Shown one piece after another: positions 10,913 through 22,996 of a stretch of DNA of 64,000 nt. Position 1 is the first letter of the stretch; the number at the start of each line of letters is the position of its first letter. The stretch is taken from NCBI GenBank assembly GCA_907163375.1, contig CAJQUW010001755.1, forward strand, positions 87,598 through 151,597, written 5' to 3'. Source of the DNA: Prostheceraeus crozeri (lineage: Eukaryota; Platyhelminthes; Polycladida; Euryleptidae). Both the position numbers and the translations under genes were made by a program. Under the pieces are notes generated by a model. The model ran no database searches, was not told the origin of the DNA, and saw only the letters and a list, made by a program, of their open reading frames with translations.

Positions 10913-12518
10913 GAGGATGCCGAAATTAATAAAGCATAGGCTATAAAATAATTACCATCTTCTGTACTTGGTTTCCCAACTAAATTTATGAATTAACTGA
11001 ACCAAATTAACGAAAGGTGTACATTACGGACATTGTCTATAGCCTATCATCGTTTCTGTAAGCTCTGAATCGTTGTACAAAATTCCATAACTTCGCAAAT
11101 ACAATCAGAGAACATCAACGATAGCTACCTAATTCTTCAAATCTTTGTATTTTCAACACAATGTAATAAAAGACATGTATGACAATTCAAACCATAAATA
11201 CATGTATGAGTTGTAAGAACCGTCTTCAAGGTACCGATGTGCTTTGTGGTGAAGTCTAACCTTATTAAGCCTAAATGAATTTGCTGAATGTGTCATCATT
11301 ACTGCTTTGCTAACGTCTTCAATAAGCCTATTATGAAAATTCTGAACATAACCGAAACTGAAATATGAAAATGATGTTTTCTGGAACGTATGGTGCTGTG
11401 TTTCTCATTCAATAACCGTTTTCTGTATTTTTGTGGATAATCCTTCCTGTGTTCTATTGCTTTAGGTATTTGTCGTCTTTTTGTCTTTTGTATTGGTTGT
11501 TATTGGTGAAATTTTCTTTCTTCCTTTTTTTGGTCCATGCTCTAAAAGCAGAGCACCGTCGATTAATTATTTTAAATATTACCATGCCATGTTTTGTATT
11601 GACAAAATGTTTTGGAGACTTAATATATTTTTCTTCAAGTTAAAATACGGTTTGTTTTCGATTGAGTTGGAAACTGAGGTGGTTAGCATACAAAAGAAAA
11701 GCTAGTTCGGGTTTGAACTAGTGGAGTACAACTCCTGATGATTCAAATGATCATTAATTTTGTTAACGTTTCACCATTAATTCAATTTCACGTGCGGTTC
11801 ACATCTAGACCTGCAGTCCAGAGCATGTATTCAGTGGAATGAGGGTAGAAGGTTTGAGTATTTGGAGGTGATGATTGCAGATTGACTTTCGTGAATATGT
11901 ATTGCTGCCGGACTGCACCCGATTCCGTGACCCCCTTTGGCCCTACGTACATGACATCAGTTGAATATATTCAATGGAACAATGGCACTGCTCAGTTTAA
12001 CTGAAAGATTTCGTATAATTGCAGAGGGAATTCTAGTTTTATTGTCTGTGTTTTCCTCAACAATATATCATAATTTATATTGGCGGCATTTCATCTCAAA
12101 GGGAAATTGTTTGGTTTTTCTATTTCTTTTTCGCGCCTGCATTAAATGCATGCATTGATTTTGTAGATACCTAGAACATGAATTTCCTATTGTTATTGAA
12201 ATCACGCATTTCATCCAAGTGCAATTTAATCGTTCTAACTTAGTTAAGGTTTAATTATTATACACTGACGGTTGTAGCCTACACGTCGATATCGGATCTA
12301 CCTCTTCAAAAATCTAAAGTATGAAAAATCTTTCTAGTTCAGATTTTACACAATGGTGCAATGTTATCAGCTGATTAGGCTATGCGATAATGAAACTTTT
12401 TAAAAAATATCAGATTTAATTAAAACAAACTTTCACTAAAAGGCTAAATATTCAATTTTTTACGTACCGCCATTGGCAAGACTTGATAGGATGCGATATT
12501 GGTCGACGGAGATAAAAA
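10913..12518. other. Arm sequence, no gene recognised
   Basis: Matches about 57,017-58,619 of the right arm. Open frames at 11,431-11,705 and 11,961-12,158 are conserved between arms but are rich in F, L and Y with no recognisable features, as expected of AT-rich non-coding DNA. Confidence 0.5.
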
Positions 12519-12972
12519 CACAAGGTGACATGCCACACTCAATTACGCGTAATTCACGCGTAAACGCGTAATTACACATGACCCTTAACATCCGTGGCTA
12601 TGCGTGACATTGCAGCAACATCTGTCGGCAGTCCTGTTATATTAACTTTGGGTCTCATGTGTCTGCATGCAACAGAGGCTAAACAATGTGATAGGACCTC
12701 AATTTCATGCTCAGGGAAGGCAGAACATGCTTAGCGGTTCATCCGTGGTTCAAGTGGTAGTGCAGACAACCGTAGACGACGCGAAATCTATAAACGATCG
12801 CCGCGCGTATTCATAAACATTCCCCATATGTTTCAACAGCATCAGATCAAATGATTTATGACTGTTATTGCAGCGCGTATGTGCGCGCGCAGAAGAATAG
12901 AATGTCTTTGACCATGGATGTTTGGGGTGTTCCGTTATTACGCGTGAATTACGTGTGGCATGTCACCTAATG
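12519..12972. mobile_element. MITE with AGGTGACATGCCACAC ends and TTACGCG arrays
   Basis: AGGTGACATGCCACAC at about 12,523 is mirrored by GTGTGGCATGTCACCT ending at about 12,970. Just inside both ends are repeated ACGCGTAATT and TTACGCGTGAATT words in both orientations. The copy in the right arm (56,582-57,016) has longer matched ends (CATTAGGTGACATGCCACAC). No coding capacity. TA is plausible as target duplication, but the left copy's left flank has changed. Present in both arms, so it predates the duplication. Confidence 0.85.
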
Positions 12973-13329
12973 AAGTTGGCTTGAAAAAAGCCGAAGCAGC
13001 TCCTGGCTGGATCATTGTTACGCAGAGTTGTCATCGTTAAAAGCCTCATCAGTCCACCAGACTGCACATGTAATTCTATGATATCCATTTCAATATAAAT
13101 CTGGATGTTCAACTCCAATCGCAATATAATTTCATGCCCAATACATTCAAGTTACTAGGCCTGTTCGGGATGATCCCATCCCGATCCTGATCCCGGAGCC
13201 TCATTCCGACCTTTTTATCCCTGTCAGTCAAATGACAGTCGATTGCTCTGGTACTGCTGCTTTGGTACATGCCACCGATCTTCATACGCTATTTCATTTG
13301 TTCACGCTTTTAATTCATTTAGCTTCCGT
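12973..13329. other. Arm sequence, no gene seen
   Basis: Matches 56,236-56,581 of the right arm. Contains a short TCCCGATCCTGATCCCG simple-repeat patch near 13,170. Confidence 0.5.
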
Positions 13330-13331
13330 TA

Positions 13332-13478
13332 CAGGGTGCGGCATAAAAAATATTATTAACTCCAATGTAGCATAGTTTTCTAATTATCCAATAGAAATTA
13401 ACAAACAGGGTCTTAGCAAGGATAATTACACAGTTATGCTACATTAAAATCTAGTCTCACTTTTTATGCCGCATCCTG
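13332..13478. mobile_element. 147-bp palindromic MITE, TA target (Tc1/mariner type)
   Basis: CAGGGTGCGGCATAAAAA opens the element and its near reverse complement TTTTTATGCCGCATCCTG closes it at 13,478. TA flanks both sides. The inner halves also pair (ATGTAGCATA with TATGCTACAT, CTAATTATCC with GGATAATTA), so nearly the whole element folds back. The right-arm copy is at 56,087-56,233 with the same length. Confidence 0.92.
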
Positions 13479-13984
13479 TAAAAACATATCACATCTTATC
13501 ATGTTTCTATATGTAAGCTCAGTAGGCCTGCATGTATTATCTGCATTGATGCATGTAGTAAGTATTAGGAAGAGTGTCGACTCAAACAAGTATGTGTAGG
13601 CCTATACAGTAAAAAAATTTGTATGAAAAGATTCAGTTTTTTACGGAGAGTACCTTCCTGCGGTCCAAAAAAGTATTTGAGCAGTTTTAAAAAGCTAAAA
13701 TTTTGTAAATTTATATACTACCGAGATGAGTCCCGTGTATAAGCAGCATGAAGCAAGTTGGATATCAAAAGGAATGAATATCTGCTAACAGCATCTTAAT
13801 TAAGCAGAAATTAATTGTGATTATCAACGGAAATTCATGAGCTTCATTATAATACGTCTTAATGAAAAAGTCGAGATCTTATTGTGCTTTCTTGGCTGAA
13901 ATTTCACGTTTTTTTTATTACATTCTCATCGGTATAATAAAATTTAGGAGCTTGCCCAACTGAAGTAATGTTGTGAATTTTGAA

Positions 13985-14205
13985 CTGCAATAAATTCAGC
14001 TTCAAACAATTGCAATAAATTTTGCGGTGCATATCAAAAAATTGCAATTAATTTAGACAATTGAAGAAATTTGCAATGAATATGGATAAATTGATTGTAT
14101 CTAATTGTATATTATGCATGCTTAATGTGCAATTTATTGAGTGCATTTATTGCAATTGAAAACACAATTAACTGCAATTCCAGCGCAATTTTTGATCAAC
14201 CAGTG
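13985..14205. repeat. Array of GCAATWAATT-type motifs
   Basis: At least eight degenerate copies of TTGCAATTAATT or TGCAATAAATT occur in both orientations within about 220 bp. This resembles the subterminal arrays of other elements in the window, but no inverted end could be assigned here. Duplicated at about 55,400-55,590. The rest of 13,479-14,292 shows nothing further. Confidence 0.6.
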
Positions 14206-14562
14206 ATATGTCCAAAGTGGAAAGTGGACACTCGAAACACAGAGCCAGCGGGTCATAGATGTCAAATAGAAGACTTTGTTTGAGAGATCGAGTATACTCA
14301 CTGACATAAATAATGAAACCAACTATCATTGACTTGAATGGAAGTTTGTTTCATTTTTTTCTATGGTTTGAGATGATATCTCGCTTTCTATGTATCACCA
14401 TTGAACTCCATATGATAAGGGAAATGATATAGGACCATCAAATTTCAAAATTTGATATTGATCACAGTAACAGCTAGAAGTTGAACAGAATCACCACCTA
14501 CTGCTGACCAGATTTGACTTATGAAATGGCGCGCGATAACTTTACCAGAGGAATGGCAATTG

Positions 14563-17500
14563 AGAGAGAGAGAATTCAAATTTATTTCCGAAAAGACAAT
14601 GAGCGTTCGTGATTACAATATAAAAGGTCATTCATACAAAATAATCAAATGTGTCCAGAATTATACAATTTGCTGCCAGAGATGATGAATGCTTTTTTAC
14701 GAAGTGTCGTTCGAATTTTTGGAATGTACAGGGATTCCTTTTGTCGTGAGGTTCTCAAACCGCTTTGCAGTCTGGTTGGGGGAAGAAGATGGTGGAGAGG
14801 ATGGTATGGGGACAGGATTTTCAGGAAATGTTTCTTGTACAGACTGTTGAGATGATCAATAATAGGCGGCGATGAAATAAACCGGATAGCTTCAGCATAG
14901 CTCTTTTCAGGAAAGATAGTCCTTAGTGATGTGCGCTCAACACGTTCGATGACAGATTTTAGGTCATTGGTAATAAATGGGAACCATGCTGGTGCAGCAT
15001 ATTCGAAAAGGCTGCGGATGTGGCTTCGATATAGACGGAGAAGTCCAGTATGGTTTCCACTGAAACGTCGTAGGGTCCGCAACCAAAAGATACGTTGACA
15101 TGCCTTTCGCTTACAGCTCATGATGTGTTCTCGGAATGTAAGCCGAGCATCCGTAGTCACTCGAAGAAGTTTGATAGAATGCACCTGCGCGACTAGCGAA
15201 CCATCGATAAGGATTGGCGAAGGTTTTTCATAGACTTTTTTCGAGCTTACTATCAGTTCAACTGTTTTGGTGGAGCTAATCTGCATATTATTTGAGTCAC
15301 ACCAATGTTGCAAATGATCAATGGAGCCTTGAGCCCTGACTTTCATATCATTAGTGTTTTTGCAAGAAGAGGCGATCGAAATGGTGATATCGTCAGCGTA
15401 GATGTCATGGTCTTTTGAGAGGTTCAGATCACTTATGTATGTCAGCCACAACCACGGCCCAAGTACAGAGCCTTGGGGAACACCGCCAGTAATGTCATAG
15501 AAGTTTGATAAGACTGAATTGAGACGGACGGATTGCGCTCTACCATCCAGGAAGCTTTGTGTAAGATTAATGAGACTGGGGTCGATGTGTTGGTCTACTT
15601 GCTTTTGTAGGAGAAGCGCCGGCTGAAGCTTGTCGAAAGCTTTTGTCATATCGACCATCACTGCTCGAATGTATGGGGATCCCTGGTCTAGCGATAGCGT
15701 CCATTTGTCAAAAATTGAAATAGGAGCATTGGTTGTACTGCCATCGTTGATGTAAGCATGTTGGTTAGGTAGCTCTAGTTGATTCTTGTATTGTTTGCAG
15801 ATTATTCTTTCGCAGATCTTTGATATTGTGTCAAGGAGAGTGATAGGACGATAATGTTGAGGCATAGATGGAGATCTCAACTTCGGAATCGGACGTACTA
15901 TGGCTGATTTCCATACCTCTGGAAAGTGGAGGTCACTGAATATCTGATTGATGATGCAAGCTATCGGTTCCAAGATTTGCTCTCTTCCGTGTTTCAGCAA
16001 CCAGTTCGGGATGCCAGAAGGTCCTGCTGCGGTGTGCTCCTTGATTGAACCTAGAAGCTCGAGAATCACTTTATCTTCAGGATGAGGGAAGAAAGTACCT
16101 GAAGGAAGGAATATTTCAGGTTCGTCTGTAGCTTTCATATGAGTAATTGACGTAAAAAAATTGCAAAGTTTATTGGAAGCTGCTGCGTTACTGAGCCATT
16201 CACTGTCGAGAAGCAGAGAAGTCGGAATTGCAGTAGAAGCGGGGTGCCGGTTGGTGAGAAACTTGACATTAGACCACATTGCTTAGGGCTAAGTTCTTGG
16301 TTAAGCTTATCATTGACAAACATTTGCTTCTTGGTAGCGATACGAAGATTGATTATTCTGTTAAAGAAAGCGACTTTCTCAATTTTGTTTTGACGATAGG
16401 CTTTTGTTTTGGCCCGGCGCCATTTGCATACCGTGCGGTCTATCCATGGTGGATTTCGACGATGCTTAACGTGGAAATGAGTTGAAGAAGAGTTTATCAC
16501 TTCGATTAAGATTTCATTGAAAATTTTGATTTTTTCGTTGAGATCAGGTTCCGCTATGACACCAGACCATTCCACATCGTTTAATTTGTTCAGGGCTTCG
16601 GGAACGTTTGTGCGAAGTTTCGACGTGGTTGACGGACGTCGTCTGTGAGCCTGAGCGTTTCTCATCAAACCAATACAAGCATGGTCACCATTTGCAATAG
16701 GGCTTACCTTCTTTACAGACCAGGTGTCAAGGGAAAAGTTCGTGAAGACATGGTCCAAGTACGCGTTAAGTCACCGAGGATGATAATTTGCGCGGATGGG
16801 GAAGCGTTCAAAGATGTTGCCACTTCTTCGTAGAAGTAGTCTTGAGTGAGTGAGACATTGGCGTTCGGTGGATGATAGACAACAGATAGGATTATGTCTG
16901 GAGAAGAAACGTAAGATAACGCAATCGTAAGTATCGATATAGTGTTTGCTGCGAGTTCACTCAACACTGTGAAATTCATGTCAGATAATATGTAGAAGCA
17001 GCATCCACCACCGCGGCGATCCCGACGATCACTTCTTACCACACTATAGCCAGGAATGGAAATAGCTGTGTCGTCAATGTCATCAGTGAACCAGGTTTTT
17101 GTTACCGCAATGATGTCGGCTCGATTTACTAATGCACAAGCGTGAAGTTCTTGTCTGCGAGTGAAGCTGTCTTGTAGCGTAGGGAACGAGCATTACATTA
17201 GGTAGTATTAGGTGGATAATTTGCACATGGTTCCGCTTTCATTTGATGACTGGAGATGGTAGCCGGAATTAAGGATATAAGGTTATTCAGGTTACAGCCT
17301 GACTGACCTTGGGTAGATGACGAACGATGTTTAGATATCCTTACAGGAATAGGTCTTGGGATAATGTCACAGTTTGTGCATGTACGGGAAACGTTGACCG
17401 GGTCCGATAATTTACGAATATTTTGGTTTAGAGACTCATCATCTGAACGGGACCTGGAAATTCCGAAATACCAAATCGCGCGCCTAACTCGTTGCGATGG

Positions 17501-18063
17501 TTTCCATGTTACACTTTCCCTGCACTTCAGAAGGTCACTGCGACTGTATGTGCGATGATGTGATGTCATCAGTTCATGAGCCACTTTCCTTTCTGCATCA
17601 GGTGTACAAGAGATAGGAACGACAGGAGATCCCAAGTCATTAACAGTCTTTGCCATTGTTGCCATTGAGAGTAGATGGGGAAGATATCCTGATGGTATCC
17701 TGATTGATCGACTCGCGCAGACGTATTCAACACTATGAGTCGCAGACATAGGATGCAGTCGGCACAGGGAAGCAGATGGATGACGTCATGCACGTTGGAG
17801 GAAGAGCGGACAAGCAACAAGTGGGGCCGATTGTTGAATTTTTCGAACATTCGCGGATATAAGGCAATTTTGAGGACTTTACGAAGACACTTTGGGATAC
17901 TTTAAACGTAGAAGATGATAAATGACACAACGATGATTAAAAATAGCTCGGAAATGGCGGAGCAGAAAAACGTTGCAGCAAGATGGGTGGAACGCGCAGG
18001 ACAACAGACGCGAGACGACCGCCACCTAACAGTGCTAGGGAAAAGACCATCAAATAAAAAAAA
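14563..18063 (-). mobile_element. CR1/jockey-like LINE nested in Tc1 transposase gene
   Basis: The LINE runs on the minus strand with its 3' end at 14,563, where it stops in a short CT-repeat tail (GAGAGAGAG on the plus strand). Its 5' end is at about 18,063. ATTG is present on both sides (14,559-14,562 and 18,064-18,067), consistent with a short target duplication. Removing the LINE and one ATTG rejoins the transposase codons in frame, which fixes the insertion boundaries well. At 3.5 kb it spans an N-terminal region, endonuclease and reverse transcriptase. Confidence 0.9.
14645..17190 (-). pseudogene. LINE endonuclease-reverse transcriptase, frameshifted
   Basis: An APE-type endonuclease lies at about 17,190-16,700 (ADIIAVTKTWFTDD, then RSDRRDRRGGGCCFYI, then ILGDL), continuing in another frame at LDHVFTN-like and NGDHACIGLM (16,758 onward). 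The reverse transcriptase lies at 16,279-14,645, with RPITLLDTISKICERI, MVDMTKAFDKL (palm A), GGVPQGSVLGP (palm B) and IYADDITI (catalytic YADD, about residue 295 of that segment). The C-terminus GSKLYNSGHI is near the normal end. At least two frameshifts (near 16,760 and 16,280) break the reading frame, so the copy is dead though recent. A further open region at 17,198-17,930 is probably the N-terminal part. Clade: jockey/CR1 group, precise family unsure. Confidence 0.88.
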
Positions 18064-19080
18064 ATTGGGATGATGCGTTGTGGGCAAAATTCTACAACTG
18101 TTGCGAAAGAATTGAAAATTTCAAGGGTCGTTGTATGGAGGTGGTGGTGTCGTTGGAAAGCAGAAGGAAATGTGGAAAAGAAGAACGGATCAGGAAGACC
18201 AAGGGTATCATCCAAGCGGACAGATGCACGCTTAGTTTTAGCTGCTAAAAGAAACAGATTTGTGTCCGTCCCGAAGCTAATTGTGTACTGGAACGTTGCT
18301 GGGAACGTTGTCTGTAGCGTTCGAACTGCATATCGAAGATTGCGAGAAGCTGGTATACAGTCTCGACGACCCGCTGTGAGAATTCCGCTGAGCCTGGAAC
18401 ATCGAAGGAGACGAGTGACGTGGTGTCAAGGTCATCAGTCGTGGAGTGACAGTCAGTTGGAACGTGTGCTCTGGACTGATGAATCGAGGTTTACTCTCGA
18501 TTTCAACGATGGTCGGATCCGTGTTCATCGCTTGCCAAGTGAACGATTTGCTCCATGTTGCGCCAAAGAACACGACCGGTACGGCGGCGGTAGTGTCATG
18601 GTTTGGGCCGGTATCTGGCACAATGGAAAAACACCAGCAATCGTAGTGAAAGGAACATTGACAGGACAGCGATATGCCGACGAGATCGTGACACCGGTCC
18701 TGGTTCCAGCAGTGACATCGAATCAATTGATTTTTCAGGATGACAACGCAAGGCCCCATCGCGCTTCAGTGGTCTCTAACAGGATAGCAAGCAGTGGAAT
18801 CCCAACCTTGGAATGGCCCTCACGTTCTCCCGACCTCTCCCCCATCGAGCACTGCTGGGATGAACTTGGTCGCAGAGTGAGGGAGAGGTACAACCATCCA
18901 CCAGTGTCTTTGAAGATGTTGGCCGACAGACTGATCGAGCAGTGGAACCTCTTAGACCTGGCATTCATCCAGCGACTGTGCTCAGCCATGCCCTCACGCA
19001 TCGATGCCTGTTTGGATGCTCGCGGTGTTTCTAACTTAGTTGATAAAATCATGAGTATCAAATTAAATGTTTTTGAGTAA
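18064..19080 (+). pseudogene. Tc1-like transposase, N-terminus separated by LINE insertion
   Basis: The longest open piece begins at 18,070 (MMRCGQNSTTVAKELKIS, the first helix-turn-helix) and runs 336 residues. DD34E residues are present: VLWTDESRF, IFQDDNARPHRA and SPDLSPIEHCWDELG. The C-terminus MPSRIDACLDARG is normal. The original first codons lie at 14,526-14,562 (MARDNFTRGMAI) beyond the LINE and join in frame at GMMRCGQ across the ATTG duplication. Before the LINE landed this was therefore an uninterrupted gene of about 349 residues. The catalytic domain is undamaged, so the transposon was probably functional until the LINE arrived. Confidence 0.93.
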
Positions 19081-19190
19081 AGCATTCGAGTTCTCCTTTT
19101 ACAAACAACAAACAAACGTACAGTACAACCAAGTTTAAGTCATAAGTATTCATATCAGGACTTGTTTCATTCTTTTTTTCACTGAGTATA

Positions 19191-19782
19191 TTTGCAAGTG
19201 TGAGTGCAAATTCATTCCAAAAGCTGCGTACGTGCTGGCGCAATAATTATGTGATAATGAACTTGTTAGCTACGGAGTCTATCTTTATCTCGTAAGGTGG
19301 ACGTGGGCTGTGGTCTTGTTTGTAAATTACCTCTCAAGATTTTGACACCGAAAAGAAAGAAAGGAGAGAAAAGACTCTGACACTTTTGATTCTCTTGATG
19401 CCCGCTGGCTGTCTCATGCGAGTAACAACAAGCACGGTGGGAATAATTGCGTCATCCTCTTAGCTGTTTGCATGATGTCAATCGGATTTTTCTTGGTAGT
19501 GATGCTTATGATTGAACAGCAAGTCAAATATGACAAGTGCAAGTTTCGGGATATCCCGATTCCCGAAAGTAAATGCTGTCCCGAACCTCGATCCCGAGCT
19601 GTCATCTCGATCCCGATCACTCATCCCGAACCTTGATCCCGCACCCAAATCATGTGCCGATCCCGATCCCGTCCCGAATCTCGAACACCCCTACTGTCAA
19701 CCGATTTTGTTAATTCAAACAAATTTGAAGGCAATTTCACATGATTCCACCCACCAGACTGCATATGTTATAGTTTGTCATC
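19191..19782. other. Arm sequence with CCCGAT simple repeat
   Basis: No gene. A degenerate TCCCGATCCCGAAC array occupies about 19,550-19,690 and is also present at 54,775-54,925 in the right arm. The open frame at 19,512-19,874 is a translation of this repeat (PNLDPELSSRSRS) and is not evidence of a protein. Confidence 0.6.
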
Positions 19783-20447
19783 TAGGTGGTTCAGTCAATG
19801 ATCACTTAGACTCAAAAAGAAATATTGAAGATATCAAAACGACCGTATCTATCCAATGTAATGTATATTTGTAGGTAACAAAAATACAATCAAACTTGTA
19901 TATAGTATTATACACGAAGCTGAATAAAGATTGGATTCTAATATTACTTTTCTACATAGAATACATTCAGATCAACACATTTTCGCCATCTCAACACCAA
20001 GTTTTCGAAAGCATTCTTGAAAAAGCTCTCGCCCAGCGAATCAAGAACTTCCCGGGTTGAAAAAACCAAGATAATTTATCTAATATATGATTGATGGTGA
20101 TAGATTTTATAAATATTAGGTAATTGTTTTGTAAAACAATCAAATACTTCATATTTGATATTTTTTAATAATCTTTGATACATATTTGATTATTATTTGA
20201 CAAATATTATCATAATCACTTAAATGTTCAAATCTGAAGCATTTTACAAATATTTATAAATTAATTTGTCTAAATAACAAAAATATTTCTGCATACTTAT
20301 ATGCTTATCTAAACAGAGCAGTGAGTTCTGAACTTATCTGTTGGGCTACCTGACGACAATGTTGACGTCAAATGATATACAAATCACAACTTTTTATCAC
20401 TGGACAGCAGCTGGTGTCAAAACGGAACCGAATCTCCAAGACAAATA

Positions 20448-20545
20448 CGTGAGCAATTAAATTGCCATTAATGAATTGGTGTCATTAAGAATTGCAATTA
20501 CAATTGATGACTGTCATCAAATAATGGCAATTAATTAATTGCTTC
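20448..20545. repeat. Second motif patch inside element 2 (GCAATTA type)
   Basis: Several copies of CAATTA, GCAATTAC and GGCAATTAATT occur within 100 bp. They resemble the 13,985-14,205 array and differ from element 2's own terminal motif, so this may be a nested relic. Confidence 0.4.
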
Positions 20546-20994
20546 GATGCATTTAAATTTGATAGATTCCGATTAGCCCCTAACCCATTTTAATTAAGAA
20601 TGCAATCATTTTTTTACAATTCTGAGGTTAGAGTGACTGACTTGTCGGTCAGCAAATTAAAAGAGGTATCATTTGTACAGCACCACATCAGCTGGAAGCT
20701 GTTTTGTCTCCTGCTACGTTCGAACATCCATTAGGGAATGTTTCACAATGTAACTTGTACTAGCGTCGTAGCAGAAGCGTGTCGGTCTAATGGTCTTCAC
20801 ATCACATTGAAGTCGATGTAATTGATTTCACAGACAAGCACAAACAGCATCCCATCTTTCCCATACTTTGTTAATGCTTAAAGTTCTACATTATGAGCGT
20901 TTGCTTCTCCTTTTCATGTCTTTCGAGGAGTACTTCTGTTAATGCGATCGAGTGACGTCAAGCTTGCCTCACACTTTTTAGATCATTGCCTTAT

Positions 20995-21346
20995 ACAGTG
21001 ACTCACGCATAGTGTGCGCGCGCCCCGCCGTCTATGGCGCGCATTGACTTACTTTGCTGTCGTTTCCTTTAACAATGCGTGACCTGATAGTCTGGCCATT
21101 CTTGTACGCGCGTTTCGATGTGCGTTCCTCAGTCGAACAGTAGCGCAGTGAATCGTGAAGCATCACTGGATGCCAGCAAATTTTCTTGATGATTCTATGC
21201 ATTGGAAAATTCTGATTTCGTGAAACTTCTTCGAATTATACGAAATATGATTGAAGATGTGTGAATCGAATACTTGTGTGACTCAATTTCTTCCGATTCT
21301 ATCAAGTTTAAGTGCGGATAAGGAAACGGATGCCACGTAAAAAAAG
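20995..21346 (+). promoter_or_regulatory. CpG-rich leader-like segment ending at a splice donor
   Basis: The stretch 20,995-21,140 is dense in CpG (GCGCGCGCCCCGCCGTC, GGCGCGCATTG, GTACGCGCGTTTCG) inside otherwise AT-rich DNA. It continues to AAAAAG|GTGAGA at 21,346/21,347, a good donor. I infer a promoter and untranslated first exon captured by the transposon. There is no TATA box at a convincing distance and no direct evidence of transcription. Confidence 0.35.
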
Positions 21347-22866
21347 GTGAGACGATGAGTCGCACTACAAACCAGCTGTTATTCCATAAAATGTGAGTTA
21401 AATTGTATTTTAGCCGTAAACGTGCACCTTCATGGTTTCCTTTCTGGTCTAATGTGCTCCTGATTGTCGAAAAAGTGAATATACTTTTCTAGACCAATGG
21501 AACTAATTTTTTTTATTTAAAAACATCCTCACAGTGAATAGTTTTTTGAAATTCAATGTGAAGGTCAAGCGTCACATCGTTTTCAGTGTGATCATTTTTA
21601 TACTGTGCTTCATTTGAGGGTTCCATTTCTTTTCTGACTCCGATCCAAAGTTCTCTGATCTGGGTTGCATTCATTGGTCATGCCGCATGCGAGAGATAGA
21701 ATGTAGCGCGGCTGTTTTAGTCTGGGTAGGAACTCAAAAAAAAAATGCCTATGTTTTCCTCATAATTCATCCGGTGGATGTAAGGTAGGGCCTACGTATT
21801 GGGTCTACAGCATCAAGGTTTCAAGTAGTATCAGGTAAGGAAATTAAGCAGGCCTATCTTGATCATCAGGTAATCATGTAAATTGGCAATTTGTGAGTGA
21901 GATAATATCAATTTTATAGTTGTCTTGCTAAAATTATGAATTAATGAAAATGAAAAATAAGATAGCCTATTACAATAGGCACTTTATAAAATGAACCATC
22001 ACATGAGGCATTGAAATTTTCTCAACCACTGAAACGAATCTTATTAATGCGCACATTCTGCGGTCATGGGGTCAAAGTAATTCGGAAAGCAGCGCCACTG
22101 TACTTGGCTCATAAAACATGTTTGAGACGAATCTTAGATGGATACTTGCTTTCTTTTAGATGATGCCCTTGCATTAATCCAAATGGTCCCCCATCCCCTG
22201 ATTAAGTAATAAAATGCTCAAGCTACATTAAATGGCTGACCAAATCGACTTCACGTGTCATTCTGGTTATAAATATAAAGGTAACTCCTTTAATTTTCAT
22301 GCCGACACATATGTCAGAGCTTCCGAATGCTTCGTAAATAATATTGGAATATTTGTGGCAAATGAAATTGATCGACAGTCGCGGGAATAATTATAATTTA
22401 ATTATTACTGAGACTATTGTGAAGTATACGAATATATGCACTTGAGAACAGTTGCGTTCTTAAAATTTTTTTGACTTGTGTTGTGCATGCAATATATTAT
22501 AATTATGTGTGAATCAATCTGTTGAATATCTATTTCATACTTCCTACAAATTTTCACATTAAGTGCATTTTGAACCAGTCGTCACATGTGAATTAATTGC
22601 GCCATGTAAGTCATCATGTAAATTGATTGCAAATCCATGTTTGTCTATGATAATTTGTCCCATAATTTGTTTAAAAATCTGTTTCAGCATCAACGCCGAA
22701 GACTTTCTGAAATTGCCTATAGAACATGTAAATCTTTTAATCATGTGATGTTAAATGTTGCTTTTTTTACAAGAATACTATGAATGTTCACAAATTGTGC
22801 CTTCGCAGATGCTTTACAAACTTGCGTTTTTTGCATTCAAATCTATATCTTTACTCTGTATTTCAG

Positions 22867-22996
22867 ACATGAATCGTTGTCCTAGGAATCAATACTGAAA
22901 ATACGAATGGATTTAACCAAATCAATTCAATGAGTTCGACCGTATGGCAATTGGGAGGTTTTGATCACTCTGTGGGCCTGCATATGCTACTGAGAG
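22867..22996 (+). other. Candidate second exon with start codon inside element 2
   Basis: A pyrimidine-rich acceptor (TTTACTCTGTATTTCAG) ends at 22,866 and a near-consensus donor (GAGAG|GTGAGT) lies at 22,996/22,997, bounding 130 bp. An ATG at 22,930 opens 22 codons, MSSTVWQLGGFDHSVG onward, running through the donor in phase 1. Shorter ATGs with early stops precede it. Together with the leader-like segment upstream it has the form of a gene's first two exons. I recognise no protein family. Confidence 0.35.

Larger units (their letters stand above)
14295..19188 (+). mobile_element. Tc1-family transposon split by a LINE
   Basis: The ends TACTCACTGACATAAATAAT (14,295) and, read inwards from 19,188, TACTCAGTGAAAAAAAGAAT match at 20 of the first 25 bases. 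TA lies outside both ends (14,293-14,294 and 19,189-19,190), and the empty TA is at 55,277-55,278 in the right arm. Removing the 3.5-kb LINE at 14,563-18,063 leaves a 1.4-kb element of normal Tc1 size. It is present only in the left arm. Confidence 0.92.

Noticed and set aside
18277-18759. 160-codon minus-strand frame
   Set aside because: Antisense shadow of the Tc1 transposase on the plus strand.
19512-19874. 120-codon frame conserved in both arms
   Set aside because: It translates a CCCGAT simple repeat and neighbouring non-coding DNA. The arm duplication explains its conservation.
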